A stretch of DNA of 51,888 nucleotides, taken from IMG/VR virus record IMGVR_UViG_3300037245_002962, positions 1 to 51,888 of that record, one strand, 5' to 3'. The DNA comes from a virus. Within the stretch, counting starts at the first letter, position 1, and every line of letters begins with the position of its first letter. This document shows, piece by piece, positions 17,128 through 25,245 of the stretch. The position numbers and the translations under genes are program-made. The notes under the pieces were generated by a model. That model made no database searches. It had not been told where the DNA came from and saw only the letters and a program-made list of their open reading frames with translations.

Positions 17128-17742
17128 TTAAATATTATATTCGAAATGAATTAATTTACAAGCATCCTCAACTTCTTGAGTGTGGAATGGAAGCCTGATA
17201 GAATAAGCAGTGCCGCGAACAACACCTGTTGCTGAAGCAGCAGTGTCACCTTCTTCTAAGAAAATATCTCTCCTAGTAATAGCATCGGGAGCAACATAAA
17301 CTTTAGCGGTAGAGGCATGTAATGAATCTGCATCACACAATAAATCACCATCAACAAGAGATCCTAGATCAGATGATAATGTTAAGGTGTAATAAGTATC
17401 TGACTCTACAATCGCATCGATAGATACGCTTTTCCCAGCAGTTGCAAATGTAGCTGGTTCTGCCATAATATTACGATCCAAAACAGGTACAGCAAGACCT
17501 TCGCCTTTATATACACGAACAGTCGATGTGGCTGAATCGGTTTCAACTTTAAAGTAGTTCAATAATTTGATAACACCAGCCGTAGCCATCTTGCATGGTG
17601 TTCCTGCGGGAATAATAAATGGCCTTGCAACAGGAAGTCTATCAGCTAAACCCCCGAATGCACCATTTTCATCCACTTTCCTGAAGATATCAAAACCGCC
17701 GCCTAAGCTTCTAGTTCTATATCCAAAAACATTTTGTGCCAT
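17128..17742 (-). CDS. Head decoration or head fibre-like protein (204 aa)
   Basis: A Gly/Ala/Thr-rich protein with RPFIIPAGTPCKMATAG and beta-rich repeats, 6 nt upstream of the capsid gene. Proteins at this place, between scaffold and capsid, are often shell decoration or stabilising proteins. An alternative is a capsid maturation partner. No catalytic motif. Confidence 0.5.
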   Translation of the reverse strand: MAQNVFGYRTRSLGGGFDIFRKVDENGAFGGLADRLPVARPFIIPAGTPCKMATAGVIKLLNYFKVETDSATSTVRVYKGEGLAVPVLDRNIMAEPATFATAGKSVSIDAIVESDTYYTLTLSSDLGSLVDGDLLCDADSLHASTAKVYVAPDAITRRDIFLEEGDTAASATGVVRGTAYSIRLPFHTQEVEDACKLIHFEYNI

Positions 17743-17765
17743 AATTAGTTTTTATTTTAAATAAG

Positions 17766-18470
17766 TTATTGTTTTGATTTTGGCAACTTACCTCTATTCT
17801 GCTGATGTTCCTTAAACTTCTGAGCACCAGAAGGTATGTTGTCTTCTCCACCGCCCTGAGCTTCTTTCGGCTTAAGGTCTGATAACCCAAAGCTAGAAGA
17901 GATAGAGTTGTATTCATTTTTCCAATCTTTAAGCAGGGTCTCTGCATCTTTTGGATCTTTACTAATTAAAAGGACATTGCGCATTGCCATGTCACTTCTA
18001 TTTTGCTCATTCTCATTTAATGAGCCGTATTCATTCTCGATTAATTTAGCAGCATCAGCTTTAATACCCTTAAGAGTTTTAGCTTTTTCAGAACTTGCCA
18101 GTTCAGCTTTAAGTGGATCCAACATTTCCGCCATCATTGTTTTAATAGCTTCCATATCTACACCACCAGCCGCAATTCTAGCAGCTTTTTTATCAGCTTC
18201 TGCCTTTTCTACAGCAAGTTCCTCTGGAGTTTTAACTTTAGGAATAGGATTATCCAATTTAAACTTCTCAATAGCTTGCTTTTCGTTGAAATAAATATTA
18301 CCTTGCAAGCTATCAAGGATAGGTTTCTGAGCTGCAATAGCTGCTTCAATCTGACCTTCTTCGGTCACTGTTAATGCCATTTGGGTAGCGAATACCCCAA
18401 GTGTTTGTTCTGATACGCCCGTAAGGTCTTTACATATAGCGACCAATTGTGCTAAGATTTTTTCTCTCAT
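17766..18470 (-). CDS. Scaffold-like internal head protein
   Basis: Starting at ATG 18470 (MREKILAQLVAICKDLTG), the protein has a short conserved N-terminal helix, long charged helical stretches (KAEADKKAARIAAGG) and a Gln/Gly/Lys-rich tail. Low complexity, high charge and position before the capsid gene fit a scaffolding protein. The longer frame starts with TTG at 18533, which I reject because the MREKIL start matches Bacteroidetes phage relatives as I remember them. Confidence 0.6.
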   Translation of the reverse strand: MREKILAQLVAICKDLTGVSEQTLGVFATQMALTVTEEGQIEAAIAAQKPILDSLQGNIYFNEKQAIEKFKLDNPIPKVKTPEELAVEKAEADKKAARIAAGGVDMEAIKTMMAEMLDPLKAELASSEKAKTLKGIKADAAKLIENEYGSLNENEQNRSDMAMRNVLLISKDPKDAETLLKDWKNEYNSISSSFGLSDLKPKEAQGGGEDNIPSGAQKFKEHQQNRGKLPKSKQ

Positions 18471-18529
18471 GCTTATATAAATAAAGATTGAATCCACGGG
18501 TGTCTCCCACTTAATCTCTCTTGTTAAAT

Positions 18530-18766
18530 TCAAACTCTTTTCTTACCGTCTTTTCTTTCTAGAGTTACTACTTCAAGTTCACTATAAATGCTTTCAAACA
18601 TATAATACTCAGACTGTATTGAAAGATTGTCTATATCTCTCTTCCTCTGTATAATATAAAGAAATAAATCATCGATATCTCCCTTAAGCTTGGTATTTTC
18701 AATCGCAAGCCTCTCTAATGCTCCATGCATTGTTTCTATATCTGCGTTTCTCTTTTCATCTTTCAT
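18530..18766 (-). CDS. Small coiled-coil protein, first gene of head operon
   Basis: A 78-residue, strongly charged helical protein (LERLAIENTKLKGDIDDLF) starts the leftward structural operon. It follows a TATCTTTG promoter by 27 nt. The coiled coil could serve in head assembly. A small-terminase role is possible, as none is recognised elsewhere, but it faces away from the large terminase. Confidence 0.55.
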   Translation of the reverse strand: MKDEKRNADIETMHGALERLAIENTKLKGDIDDLFLYIIQRKRDIDNLSIQSEYYMFESIYSELEVVTLERKDGKKRV

Positions 18767-18793
18767 GCGCTTCTTGTTAAATTCTCATTACTG

Positions 18794-18801
18794 CAAAGAT
18801 A
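18794..18801 (-). promoter_or_regulatory. Promoter for leftward head operon
   Basis: Minus-strand TATCTTTG, same form as at 13534 and 23698, 27 nt before ATG 18766. No -33 TTG at the usual spacing. Divergent from the terminase promoter. Confidence 0.55.
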
Positions 18802-18817
18802 ATAATTTTATTTGATG

Positions 18818-18860
18818 CTATTGGCGGATCTTACATCCGTTAGTGGAGTGGTTTTTTTTT
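18818..18860 (+). terminator. Terminator insulating the terminase transcript
   Basis: A 12-bp stem with G-T pairs, centred on CGGAT/ATCCG (18825-18839), is followed after 5 nt by a T-run at 18852-18860. It lies between two divergent promoters and would block rightward read-through or antisense RNA entering the terminase operon. Confidence 0.55.
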
Positions 18861-18862
18861 GG

Positions 18863-18870
18863 TATTTTTG
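18863..18870 (+). promoter_or_regulatory. Promoter for terminase operon
   Basis: TATTTTTG matches TAnnTTTG and is the nearest such box to the terminase start, 77 nt downstream. Confidence 0.4.
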
Positions 18871-18946
18871 TAGGAACACACGGAATGGTTTGATTTCAAA
18901 GGTAGGTTTGATATTAGAGAGGTCGATAATGAGATAAAAAAACTTT

Positions 18947-20512
18947 ATGATAAAATATAGATACGACATAGATATTAGATCTAAAATAGACATAATACCA
19001 CAGATAGGAATGCAAGAGGCAGCTCTCCTGTCTAGTGCTAGTTTTGTCGTAGTTGGCGGAAATCGAGGCGGCGGGAAAAGCCATATAATCATAACTGATC
19101 CTTTGTACGATATTAACAATAAGAATTTTACAGCACAATTTTTTCGTAAGGAAACGGGAGAAATTATAAAAGGCGGAGGATTATATAGTAAAGCAGAAGA
19201 AATATATCCCCATTTAGGAGGTAAAGGTACTGCTCTCAAATTTAAATTTCCGAGTGGATCAATCATAACTTTCGACCATATTCAGAATGAATCACAGTCT
19301 GAGGTAGAGAAAAGATTTCGCGGTCTGGAGCTTCCAGCAATTTATATAGACGAAATTAATCAATTTAAATTCAGCACTATACTTAAATTAATGGAATCCA
19401 ATAGGAATTCCCATGGCATAAGAAATAGAATGATAGGAACCTGTAATCCAGATCCAGATTCTTGGTTGCGCCATTTCCTCAGTTGGTACATAGATGAAGG
19501 AACAGGATACATAATCCCAGAAAGAGATAGGGCTATACGTTATTTCTATATATATGGGAAAACCGTAGAGGATATAATATGGGGTAATTCAAAAGATGAA
19601 GTTTATGAATCTGCTAAAATATTCATAGATAATGCATGGGACAAAAGATTTGAGGACGCAGGTATGCATAAATATGACCTAATAAAATCATTTCAATTTA
19701 TAAAAGGGGATCTTGCTGAAAACAAAAAATTATTAGAATCAGATCCATCCTACTTGGCTAATATCGCACAAGGAGGAGCTGCCAGCATAGCTGTAAACCT
19801 ACAAGGGAATTGGAATATAAAAGATGATATTGGAGAGGAAATGGTCAGCAAATTATGTATGGATGATATGTTTGATAATTCATCTCAAACTACTGGGCGA
19901 AAAAGAATGTCCGTAGATGTAGCTTTAGAAGGTAAGGACTCGTGCGTTATATTCGTGTGGGACGGGCTTCATATTATTGATGTTATAGAAAGACCATATT
20001 TAAAATCGGACGATCTGAGAGCATTGGTTGTTAGGATTAAAGAGCAGTATGATATCCGTGAAACTGATGTTTATTATGACAAAGTCGGTAATGGTAGCGC
20101 TGCAATGGATATTTTTCCGAGCGCCGTTGGGATTGAGGCTAACGGGCAGCAGTATAATGAAGATAGGAGTTTTGATAAAAACAGATCTAAGATATTGTGG
20201 AAATTAGGAATATTATTACAGGAAGGCAAGATAAGTTGCGACGAGCAGTTGTCGTATAAGCTTTTTAATTACGGAATAGGTACTAAGAAAGCAAAAAAAA
20301 CCTTAAGAGAAATATTATTTAATGAGCGGCGAGTCTTAATAATAGATGAGTCTTCGGGGAAAACTAAAATGCTTAAGAAAAAAGGACAGAACAGTATGTT
20401 GTCAATGCTGGGATTTTCACCGAATTTTCTGGATGCTTTTGCATATGGAATAGTTCACACTCTAATAAACCAGAAGAAAGGAAAAGAAGTCGAAGGATTA
20501 GAAAATTTATAA
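18947..20512 (+). CDS. terL: Terminase large subunit (DNA packaging ATPase/nuclease)
   Basis: A 521-residue TerL. Walker A is GGNRGGGKS at residues 37-45, Walker B is AIYIDEIN at 131-138, and a coupling-type motif GTCNPDPDSW follows. The C-terminal RNase H-like nuclease starts at VDVAL (about residue 322), continues with YYDKVGNG (about 375) and ends with FLDAFAYG (about 497). The motor translocates DNA through the portal and cuts the concatemer. It opens the rightward packaging group. I find no recognised small subunit; the 76 nt upstream hold a start-less coding-like frame. Confidence 0.95.
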   Translation: MIKYRYDIDIRSKIDIIPQIGMQEAALLSSASFVVVGGNRGGGKSHIIITDPLYDINNKNFTAQFFRKETGEIIKGGGLYSKAEEIYPHLGGKGTALKFKFPSGSIITFDHIQNESQSEVEKRFRGLELPAIYIDEINQFKFSTILKLMESNRNSHGIRNRMIGTCNPDPDSWLRHFLSWYIDEGTGYIIPERDRAIRYFYIYGKTVEDIIWGNSKDEVYESAKIFIDNAWDKRFEDAGMHKYDLIKSFQFIKGDLAENKKLLESDPSYLANIAQGGAASIAVNLQGNWNIKDDIGEEMVSKLCMDDMFDNSSQTTGRKRMSVDVALEGKDSCVIFVWDGLHIIDVIERPYLKSDDLRALVVRIKEQYDIRETDVYYDKVGNGSAAMDIFPSAVGIEANGQQYNEDRSFDKNRSKILWKLGILLQEGKISCDEQLSYKLFNYGIGTKKAKKTLREILFNERRVLIIDESSGKTKMLKKKGQNSMLSMLGFSPNFLDAFAYGIVHTLINQKKGKEVEGLENL

Positions 20513-20531
20513 CAAACATTAATAATTGATT

Positions 20532-21941
20532 ATGATTAAGAAAATTTATTTAAATATAAATGGCTCACTTGAAATCAAGGATGATTCAGTGATCCGCACA
20601 TTGTCTGGCAGTGGACATACTGCAAGATGGGATCTTGAAAATGAAATGTTTAGCATAGATGGTGGAACACTTAAACCAATCTCAATAGATGAAATACAAG
20701 ACGAAAACGGTGATCCTTATGCTACCTTTAATATATTTAAGGGAGCGATAGACCCTTTTTTCGTTAGAGCCACTGGTCTCGGTGGCTTCATAGATTTTAT
20801 TTACTCTGGTGATGATCAAGGTATTATTATAAAGCATGAATTACAAGTCGGATCACCATCGGCACCAAAAGAATCTACGTTTGGAGAAGGTGATTCGTAT
20901 CCAATACCATTAGCATTTCATTATGATGGAGTATCTACATATATGGATGTTACGACTATACTGGAATCCGATAATGGGAGTACAACTGGCTTTTTTGGAG
21001 GAATAACGGCGGGTTCTACACTTATGGCTATGTCTGACAATTCATATGGTAGTGTTAGAATCAAAATAGACACGCTTGGTGATGTGAATCCAGATAATAT
21101 AATATCTGAATATTTAGATGCTATTGGGACGTGGAGAGTTGTTAATTTCATGTCTGCTGATGATACATTCATATACACGCAAAGTGGATATAATATCTTA
21201 GCATGTTCATCATGTGTTGAACAAATCAATTTTGATCCATCACCCATAATAGCATTCCCTTGGGGTAAAAGAACATTAAATATAAACGGTACAGATTATG
21301 ATGGCTATTGGTCTAGATTTAGAGTTGTATCAGATATAACACTGGATGCTGTTATAGAACAGGTGAAATTAGGAAGTAATCATACCAAGATAGCAGCAGA
21401 TGGGCAGATATTAAAAAAGGGAAGGCAAAGAATAGCTACATATTATCCTATCCCTGTAGTGAAAAGCGTCATTTCTGGCAGTGCACCATCAAACACGGAC
21501 ATACAATGGGCAGATGAGATCACGGAGACTGGAACGTCCAATACTTTCAGAGATAGTCAAGCCGATGGGTTTATGCTGACTGGCGTTATCCCAGAAGGAT
21601 TCGATACATCCATACCTTTTCAGTTAAAGGTTTGGTATTACGCCGATGCATTCGGTGGAGATATAGAGCTATTGGTAGATTATACTCAGATTAGACTAGG
21701 CGATCCTGTCAATGGCAGCATACCTTCAGCAACGTTGTCTAAAATCGTAACAATAAATGAGGGTGATGAAGATAAATGGATCGAAATAGTATTTTTATTA
21801 AATGTTAATAAATTATTAGCTGGAAATAGATTCATAGTAAAATTACACAGAGATGGTCAAATCGGAAATACTAATGATACATTATCTGGATCTGCCATAC
21901 TAGCTATGCCAGCAGTATTTGGAGCTAGATGGAAACTTTAA
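20532..21941 (+). CDS. Structural-looking beta-rich protein (469 aa)
   Basis: I start at ATG 20532 (MIKKIYLNIN), since the frame's upstream start is TTG. The protein is Gly/Thr/Ser/Asp-rich and beta-rich with no enzyme motif. The C-terminal half (IELLVDYTQIRLGDP; LAMPAVFGARW) looks like a jelly-roll domain. Between terminase and portal it may be a head fibre, capsid surface or receptor-binding protein. No family recognised. Confidence 0.55.
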   Translation: MIKKIYLNINGSLEIKDDSVIRTLSGSGHTARWDLENEMFSIDGGTLKPISIDEIQDENGDPYATFNIFKGAIDPFFVRATGLGGFIDFIYSGDDQGIIIKHELQVGSPSAPKESTFGEGDSYPIPLAFHYDGVSTYMDVTTILESDNGSTTGFFGGITAGSTLMAMSDNSYGSVRIKIDTLGDVNPDNIISEYLDAIGTWRVVNFMSADDTFIYTQSGYNILACSSCVEQINFDPSPIIAFPWGKRTLNINGTDYDGYWSRFRVVSDITLDAVIEQVKLGSNHTKIAADGQILKKGRQRIATYYPIPVVKSVISGSAPSNTDIQWADEITETGTSNTFRDSQADGFMLTGVIPEGFDTSIPFQLKVWYYADAFGGDIELLVDYTQIRLGDPVNGSIPSATLSKIVTINEGDEDKWIEIVFLLNVNKLLAGNRFIVKLHRDGQIGNTNDTLSGSAILAMPAVFGARWKL

Positions 21942-22014
21942 TAATCATAAAATATAAACCAAAGAATTAGAAATTTATAACATATCAGCCCATATTAGTT
22001 TCAGAAAAAATGAC

Positions 22015-22022
22015 TATATTTG
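22015..22022 (+). promoter_or_regulatory. Promoter of the 22.0 kb RNA
   Basis: TATATTTG fits TAnnTTTG and is preceded by GAC, the same context as the box at 36268-36275. Expected start is near 22028, at the first base of a hairpin arm. Confidence 0.55.
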
Positions 22023-22027
22023 CACAA

Positions 22028-22133
22028 GGTTTGGCGACTGAAGGTGCGCACTTTAATTCAGCTAAACCGAAAAGCCAAACCCGTTTAATAATATAAATAC
22101 ACATTTGCCAAATCGTAGGGTTTGGCTTTTTTT
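22028..22133 (+). ncRNA. Candidate structured RNA with alternative hairpins and terminator
   Basis: A 106-nt transcript is framed by the TATATTTG box and a T-run at 22127-22133. GGTTTGGC (22028-22035) can pair with GCCAAACC (22074-22081). The same GCCAAACCC can instead pair with GGGTTTGGC (22118-22126). A third option, GCCAAA (22107-22112) with TTTGGC (22121-22126), makes a compact terminator. These structures exclude one another, as in attenuators and riboswitches. It may be a free small RNA or control the Gly-rich gene 80 nt downstream. No open frame of note inside. Confidence 0.55.
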
Positions 22134-22213
22134 ATGTCTAAATTTTGTTGAGCCTATCAACATTGAATCTTACCCAATATTGGGATACAATTAATATATA
22201 GGAGATTAAAATT

Positions 22214-22762
22214 ATGGCAGATAATATGAATTATGGTGCAGGTATCGATGTCGCTTCCTTGCTTTTAGCTAGGGGAGTTGGCGGCGGTTATGGTGGCGGC
22301 TACGGTGGATTCGGCGGTCATGGCGGTTATGGCGGCAGCTATGGTGGCGGAAATAGTTTTTTAGCGGCTGAAGCTCATGCGAATGGAACAGCAGTTAAGG
22401 AGGCTATTGACGGCAATAGAGATTTATTTAATGTTGGTATTGATCGAATATCAGCTCAGAATAAAGAAGGTCGTGATAATTTTCTTTTTTCACAAACACT
22501 TAAGGCTATTGCAGATACAGAGCTTAGAAGTCTTGATCGTCAGCGTGACATCGAGAGACTGATTGGTAGTAATGCTACTGAGTTTGCTAAGTGCTGTTGT
22601 GAAACTCAAAAACTTATCGTCTCTGAAAGTACTCAAACTCGTGAATTGATTCTTGAGGTTGAAGGACGTGCTAATATCAGATTACTAGATGCAGCTAATG
22701 CTAAGATTACCCAACTTGAAACGATCAATGCCCTTAGTGGTAATGGTCATCACGGTGGATGA
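22214..22762 (+). CDS. Gly-rich phage protein with CCCETQ motif
   Basis: Residues 23-46 are almost only Gly, Tyr, His and Ser (GGGYGGGYGGFGGHGGYGG). The rest is helical: GNRDLFNVGIDRISAQ, then RSLDRQRDIERLIGSN, then EFAKCCCETQKLIVSES. I recall similar CC-ETQ helical proteins in many phages, without known function. GGAG lies 10 nt before the ATG. It is followed after 3 nt by the collagen-like gene, suggesting they act together, perhaps as a virion surface component. Confidence 0.65.
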   Translation: MADNMNYGAGIDVASLLLARGVGGGYGGGYGGFGGHGGYGGSYGGGNSFLAAEAHANGTAVKEAIDGNRDLFNVGIDRISAQNKEGRDNFLFSQTLKAIADTELRSLDRQRDIERLIGSNATEFAKCCCETQKLIVSESTQTRELILEVEGRANIRLLDAANAKITQLETINALSGNGHHGG

Positions 22763-22765
22763 GTA

Positions 22766-23053
22766 ATGTGGTGTTATAGATGTAACTGTAAATGTTGTAA
22801 AGATGGCAAGGATGGCAAGGATGGTGAGAATGGCAAGGATGGCAAGGATGGCAAGGATGGTGAGAATGGAACATGCGAATGCGGAAACATCAAAATGCCT
22901 ATGTGTCATAACGGGAATAATATCGAGGTAGCATTACCTGCCGTAGCCGCTCATTTGAATCATGGCGATACCTTAGGCTTGTGTCCGACAATACAGCCGA
23001 TAACTAATGAATCGGATGATAAAAAACCAACAGGAGACACTGAAAAGGAGTAA
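22766..23053 (+). CDS. Collagen-like protein with CHNG/HLNHGDTLG motif
   Basis: A Cys-rich start (CYRCNCKCC) is followed by about eight Gly-x-y triplets (KDGKDGENG), a short collagen-like stretch at about residues 12-34. Then comes MCHNGNNIEVALPAV followed by HLNHGDTLGLC, a Cys-bounded motif familiar from secreted Bacteroidetes proteins. The product could be a trimeric fibre or decoration on the virion. Terminator downstream. Function unproven. Confidence 0.65.
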   Translation: MWCYRCNCKCCKDGKDGKDGENGKDGKDGKDGENGTCECGNIKMPMCHNGNNIEVALPAVAAHLNHGDTLGLCPTIQPITNESDDKKPTGDTEKE

Positions 23054-23066
23054 TTTTCTAATCTAG

Positions 23067-23090
23067 AAAGGGCGGATCCTTCGCCCTTTT
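23067..23090 (+). terminator. Intrinsic terminator after collagen-like gene
   Basis: Stem AAAGGGCG/CGCCCTTT followed by a seven-base T-run. Confidence 0.85.
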
Positions 23091-23106
23091 TTTCAAACTT
23101 AATCTA

Positions 23107-23307
23107 ATGGAGAATAGAAGTGAAATGCTGATGATCATCGACCTTTTAGAGGAGGAAGTTGCTGGGATTGAAGCATATAATGAGATGTTAAAATCTGTTA
23201 AAAATGAAATGTTATCCAGAATAATAATGGATATAGTTAAAGAAGAAAAACAACATGCAGTAGCCCTCGCTAACTGGATAAGCGAAAAGGCGAAAAGTTT
23301 AATTTAA
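23107..23307 (+). CDS. Ferritin-like mini-protein (66 aa)
   Basis: A 66-residue, all-helical protein with LLEEEVAGIEAYNEML in helix one and KEEKQHAVALANWI in helix two. The E-x-x-Y and E-E-x-x-H pattern resembles half of a rubrerythrin/ferritin-like four-helix bundle, as in short 'demi-ferritin' or encapsulated-ferritin-type proteins that dimerise to make a diiron site. Iron binding is an inference. Located among virion-type genes. Confidence 0.6.
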   Translation: MENRSEMLMIIDLLEEEVAGIEAYNEMLKSVKNEMLSRIIMDIVKEEKQHAVALANWISEKAKSLI

Positions 23308-23318
23308 AAATAAGATAT

Positions 23319-23597
23319 ATGGAACCTATTTGTAATTGCAATGACGAATTCAGGACTGAACCATGTCCAGTTCATCACAAAGATATTAAAATCGATAAAG
23401 ATATTATCCTTACCGATAATGAATTAATTCCTGAACAATATGGTAGATGGGAGGGTCTTATATTCATGTGCCCCCAATGCGGCAAACCTGCCGTAATGGA
23501 TTTCAGTAAATTCTGCGCAAATTGTGGAGTTAAAGTCAGAATCCATTCTAAAATTCTCACGGATGTTGTAAAAAAATCCATAGAAATGAAAAAATAA
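23319..23597 (+). CDS. Zinc-ribbon protein (92 aa)
   Basis: Two Cys clusters: CNCNDEFRTEPCPVHH near the N terminus, and CPQCGKP followed by FCANCG, a classic zinc ribbon, at residues 49-69. Follows the ferritin-like gene by 11 nt, and a terminator closes the unit. Possibly a DNA- or RNA-binding accessory; function unknown. Confidence 0.65.
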   Translation: MEPICNCNDEFRTEPCPVHHKDIKIDKDIILTDNELIPEQYGRWEGLIFMCPQCGKPAVMDFSKFCANCGVKVRIHSKILTDVVKKSIEMKK

Positions 23598-23634
23598 TTA
23601 AGTGTGCTTTATATTGATGGAATATTGGCGCAAC

Positions 23635-23660
23635 AAAACCTCTCTGTATTGAGAGGTTTT
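23635..23660 (+). terminator. Intrinsic terminator before portal gene
   Basis: Perfect 10-bp stem AAAACCTCTC/GAGAGGTTTT with a 6-nt loop and TTTTCTT tail. Confidence 0.85.
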
Positions 23661-23697
23661 CTTATTAAGAGCCATTATTACCAATTTTTTTTTTAAC

Positions 23698-23705
23698 TAT
23701 CTTTG
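23698..23705 (+). promoter_or_regulatory. Promoter for portal gene
   Basis: TATCTTTG, the same -7 form as on the head and tape-measure operons. It ends only 4 nt before ATG 23710, implying a leaderless or nearly leaderless mRNA, or use of a downstream start. Confidence 0.5.
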
Positions 23706-23709
23706 CACA

Positions 23710-25164
23710 ATGACTATATCAGCAGCAAATATAAAGAAACTACTTAAGAAAAAAGTGTTCACAAGGAAAGCTCCTATGAATATTTTACCAACACTGGATA
23801 TTGTAGGCAACATTAATGAGCGCAAAGAAGCGGAATTGCCTCGGGATCAGAATTTGTTCAATATAACCCAAGAACAAATGACTCAGGAACTTGATCCAAA
23901 CTCCCATGATATCAACAATGTATTAATATACCCAGATAAAATCAAAGAAAATAAGGACGGTTCAAAAGAATTGGTTCTTATAGCCAGAGTAGCTTTACCT
24001 ATACAGGAATTTATTGCAAACAGGCAAGCCATCCATTTATGGGGAAATCCATTAACTTTCACTAAAACAAAAGAAAGCTCCGAAAATACATTTAGCGATT
24101 TCACAGAATACTGGAAATTCAAAAATACTGACGAATTAGCATTAGATGTAATAAAATCTGCCAAAAAGACAGGCGACGGCGCTATGGTATTCTTTTTTGA
24201 TGACGATAAAGAATTATCTTATAAAGTGTTATCATATTTAAAAGGAGATGTATTAATACCGCATTATAAACCAGATGGGGTTACATTAAAAATTTTTGTT
24301 CGCCGATTCTCTGATCTGGATAAAGATGGCAATACCGTCGGAGCTGTGGAGATTTACGACGAAAAGTACAGATATTTATTTCATGAAGAAGATGGTAAAT
24401 GGGAACAACAGGACGGTCCCGTAACGCATGGCTTTACGAGAGTTCCTGTCGCATATTACAGAGAAGATGATGCGGCATGGGGTTCAGTACAGGGTTTAAT
24501 CGATAAATTAGAACGCAGTCTATCTGACTTCAGAGATTCGAACGCATACTTTACTTACGGTATTTTGTTTTTAGCTGGTGCTGATATAAAGATTATGCCA
24601 GATAAGACTACTCAGGGTAAAGTAATCACATCTATTAATTCAGATGCGAATGCCAATCTAATCGAACAGGGTGATGTAGCCCCAGGATTTAAATTCGAGT
24701 ATGAGACTTATTGGCAGCAGATTAAAGACATGACTGGAACTGTAATTATAAAACCAGAAGATTTTAAAGGTGGTGATGTTTCTGGAGCTACCACTAAATC
24801 ATATTATGATCCAGCTATTCAACAGGCTATCCTGAGTAAACCTACCATACAATTATTCATAAAGCAATTAATTAAATTAGTAAAAGAAGCCTATGGTGCT
24901 GAAAATACGAAGGCTACGTCTATGCTGAAATTAAAGGTTAGGGGTAATGTTGATATTTACGTACCGCGAAATGCGCTAGAAGAAAATATGATGCTGAATA
25001 ACTCAGTAATGGCTAAAACTTTATCAATACAGACTGGTACAGAGAGGAATAAATTAGCTGCATCTGATGAATTCAAGCGAGTGAAAGATGAGGTAGAAGA
25101 TAAGGCGAAAGCTGAAGCTGAGATTGAGAAAGCCAAGACTATCGTACCTAAAGTAGATAATTAA
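23710..25164 (+). CDS. Portal protein
   Basis: A 484-residue protein with the layout of phage portals: basic N terminus, mixed alpha/beta wing (SDFTEYWKFKNTDELALDVI), then VQGLIDKLERSLSDFRDSNA (stem-type helix), a clip-like segment, and C-terminal helices ending in Lys/Glu-rich sequence. It forms the dodecameric gate bound by terminase and adaptor. The predicted promoter abuts ATG 23710; an in-frame ATG at 23776 has AAGGAAA upstream, but the basic N terminus would be lost. It stands alone between two terminators. Confidence 0.8.
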   Translation: MTISAANIKKLLKKKVFTRKAPMNILPTLDIVGNINERKEAELPRDQNLFNITQEQMTQELDPNSHDINNVLIYPDKIKENKDGSKELVLIARVALPIQEFIANRQAIHLWGNPLTFTKTKESSENTFSDFTEYWKFKNTDELALDVIKSAKKTGDGAMVFFFDDDKELSYKVLSYLKGDVLIPHYKPDGVTLKIFVRRFSDLDKDGNTVGAVEIYDEKYRYLFHEEDGKWEQQDGPVTHGFTRVPVAYYREDDAAWGSVQGLIDKLERSLSDFRDSNAYFTYGILFLAGADIKIMPDKTTQGKVITSINSDANANLIEQGDVAPGFKFEYETYWQQIKDMTGTVIIKPEDFKGGDVSGATTKSYYDPAIQQAILSKPTIQLFIKQLIKLVKEAYGAENTKATSMLKLKVRGNVDIYVPRNALEENMMLNNSVMAKTLSIQTGTERNKLAASDEFKRVKDEVEDKAKAEAEIEKAKTIVPKVDN

Positions 25165-25176
25165 TAGAAATATAAT

Positions 25177-25206
25177 AATAAGCAATCATTTATTTGGTTG
25201 CTTATT
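25177..25206 (+). terminator. Terminator after portal gene
   Basis: Stem AATAAGCAA/TTGCTTATT with T-run. The right arm also supplies the TTG of the next promoter, so end and start of transcription are fused. Confidence 0.8.
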
Positions 25207-25224
25207 TTTTTATGCGTAAATTTG
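25198..25224 (+). promoter_or_regulatory. Promoter for DNA-metabolism operon
   Basis: TTG at 25198-25200 and TAAATTTG at 25217-25224 make a close match to the Bacteroidetes -33/-7 layout. The leader to the ATG at 25246 is nearly identical to that at 27710-27735. Confidence 0.65.
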
Positions 25225-25245
25225 TGTAAATTAAAGAAAGAAAAT

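Noticed and set aside
18947-20512. Minus-strand frames overlapping the start of terminase
   Set aside because: The plus-strand frame has full TerL motifs; the minus frames are shadows.
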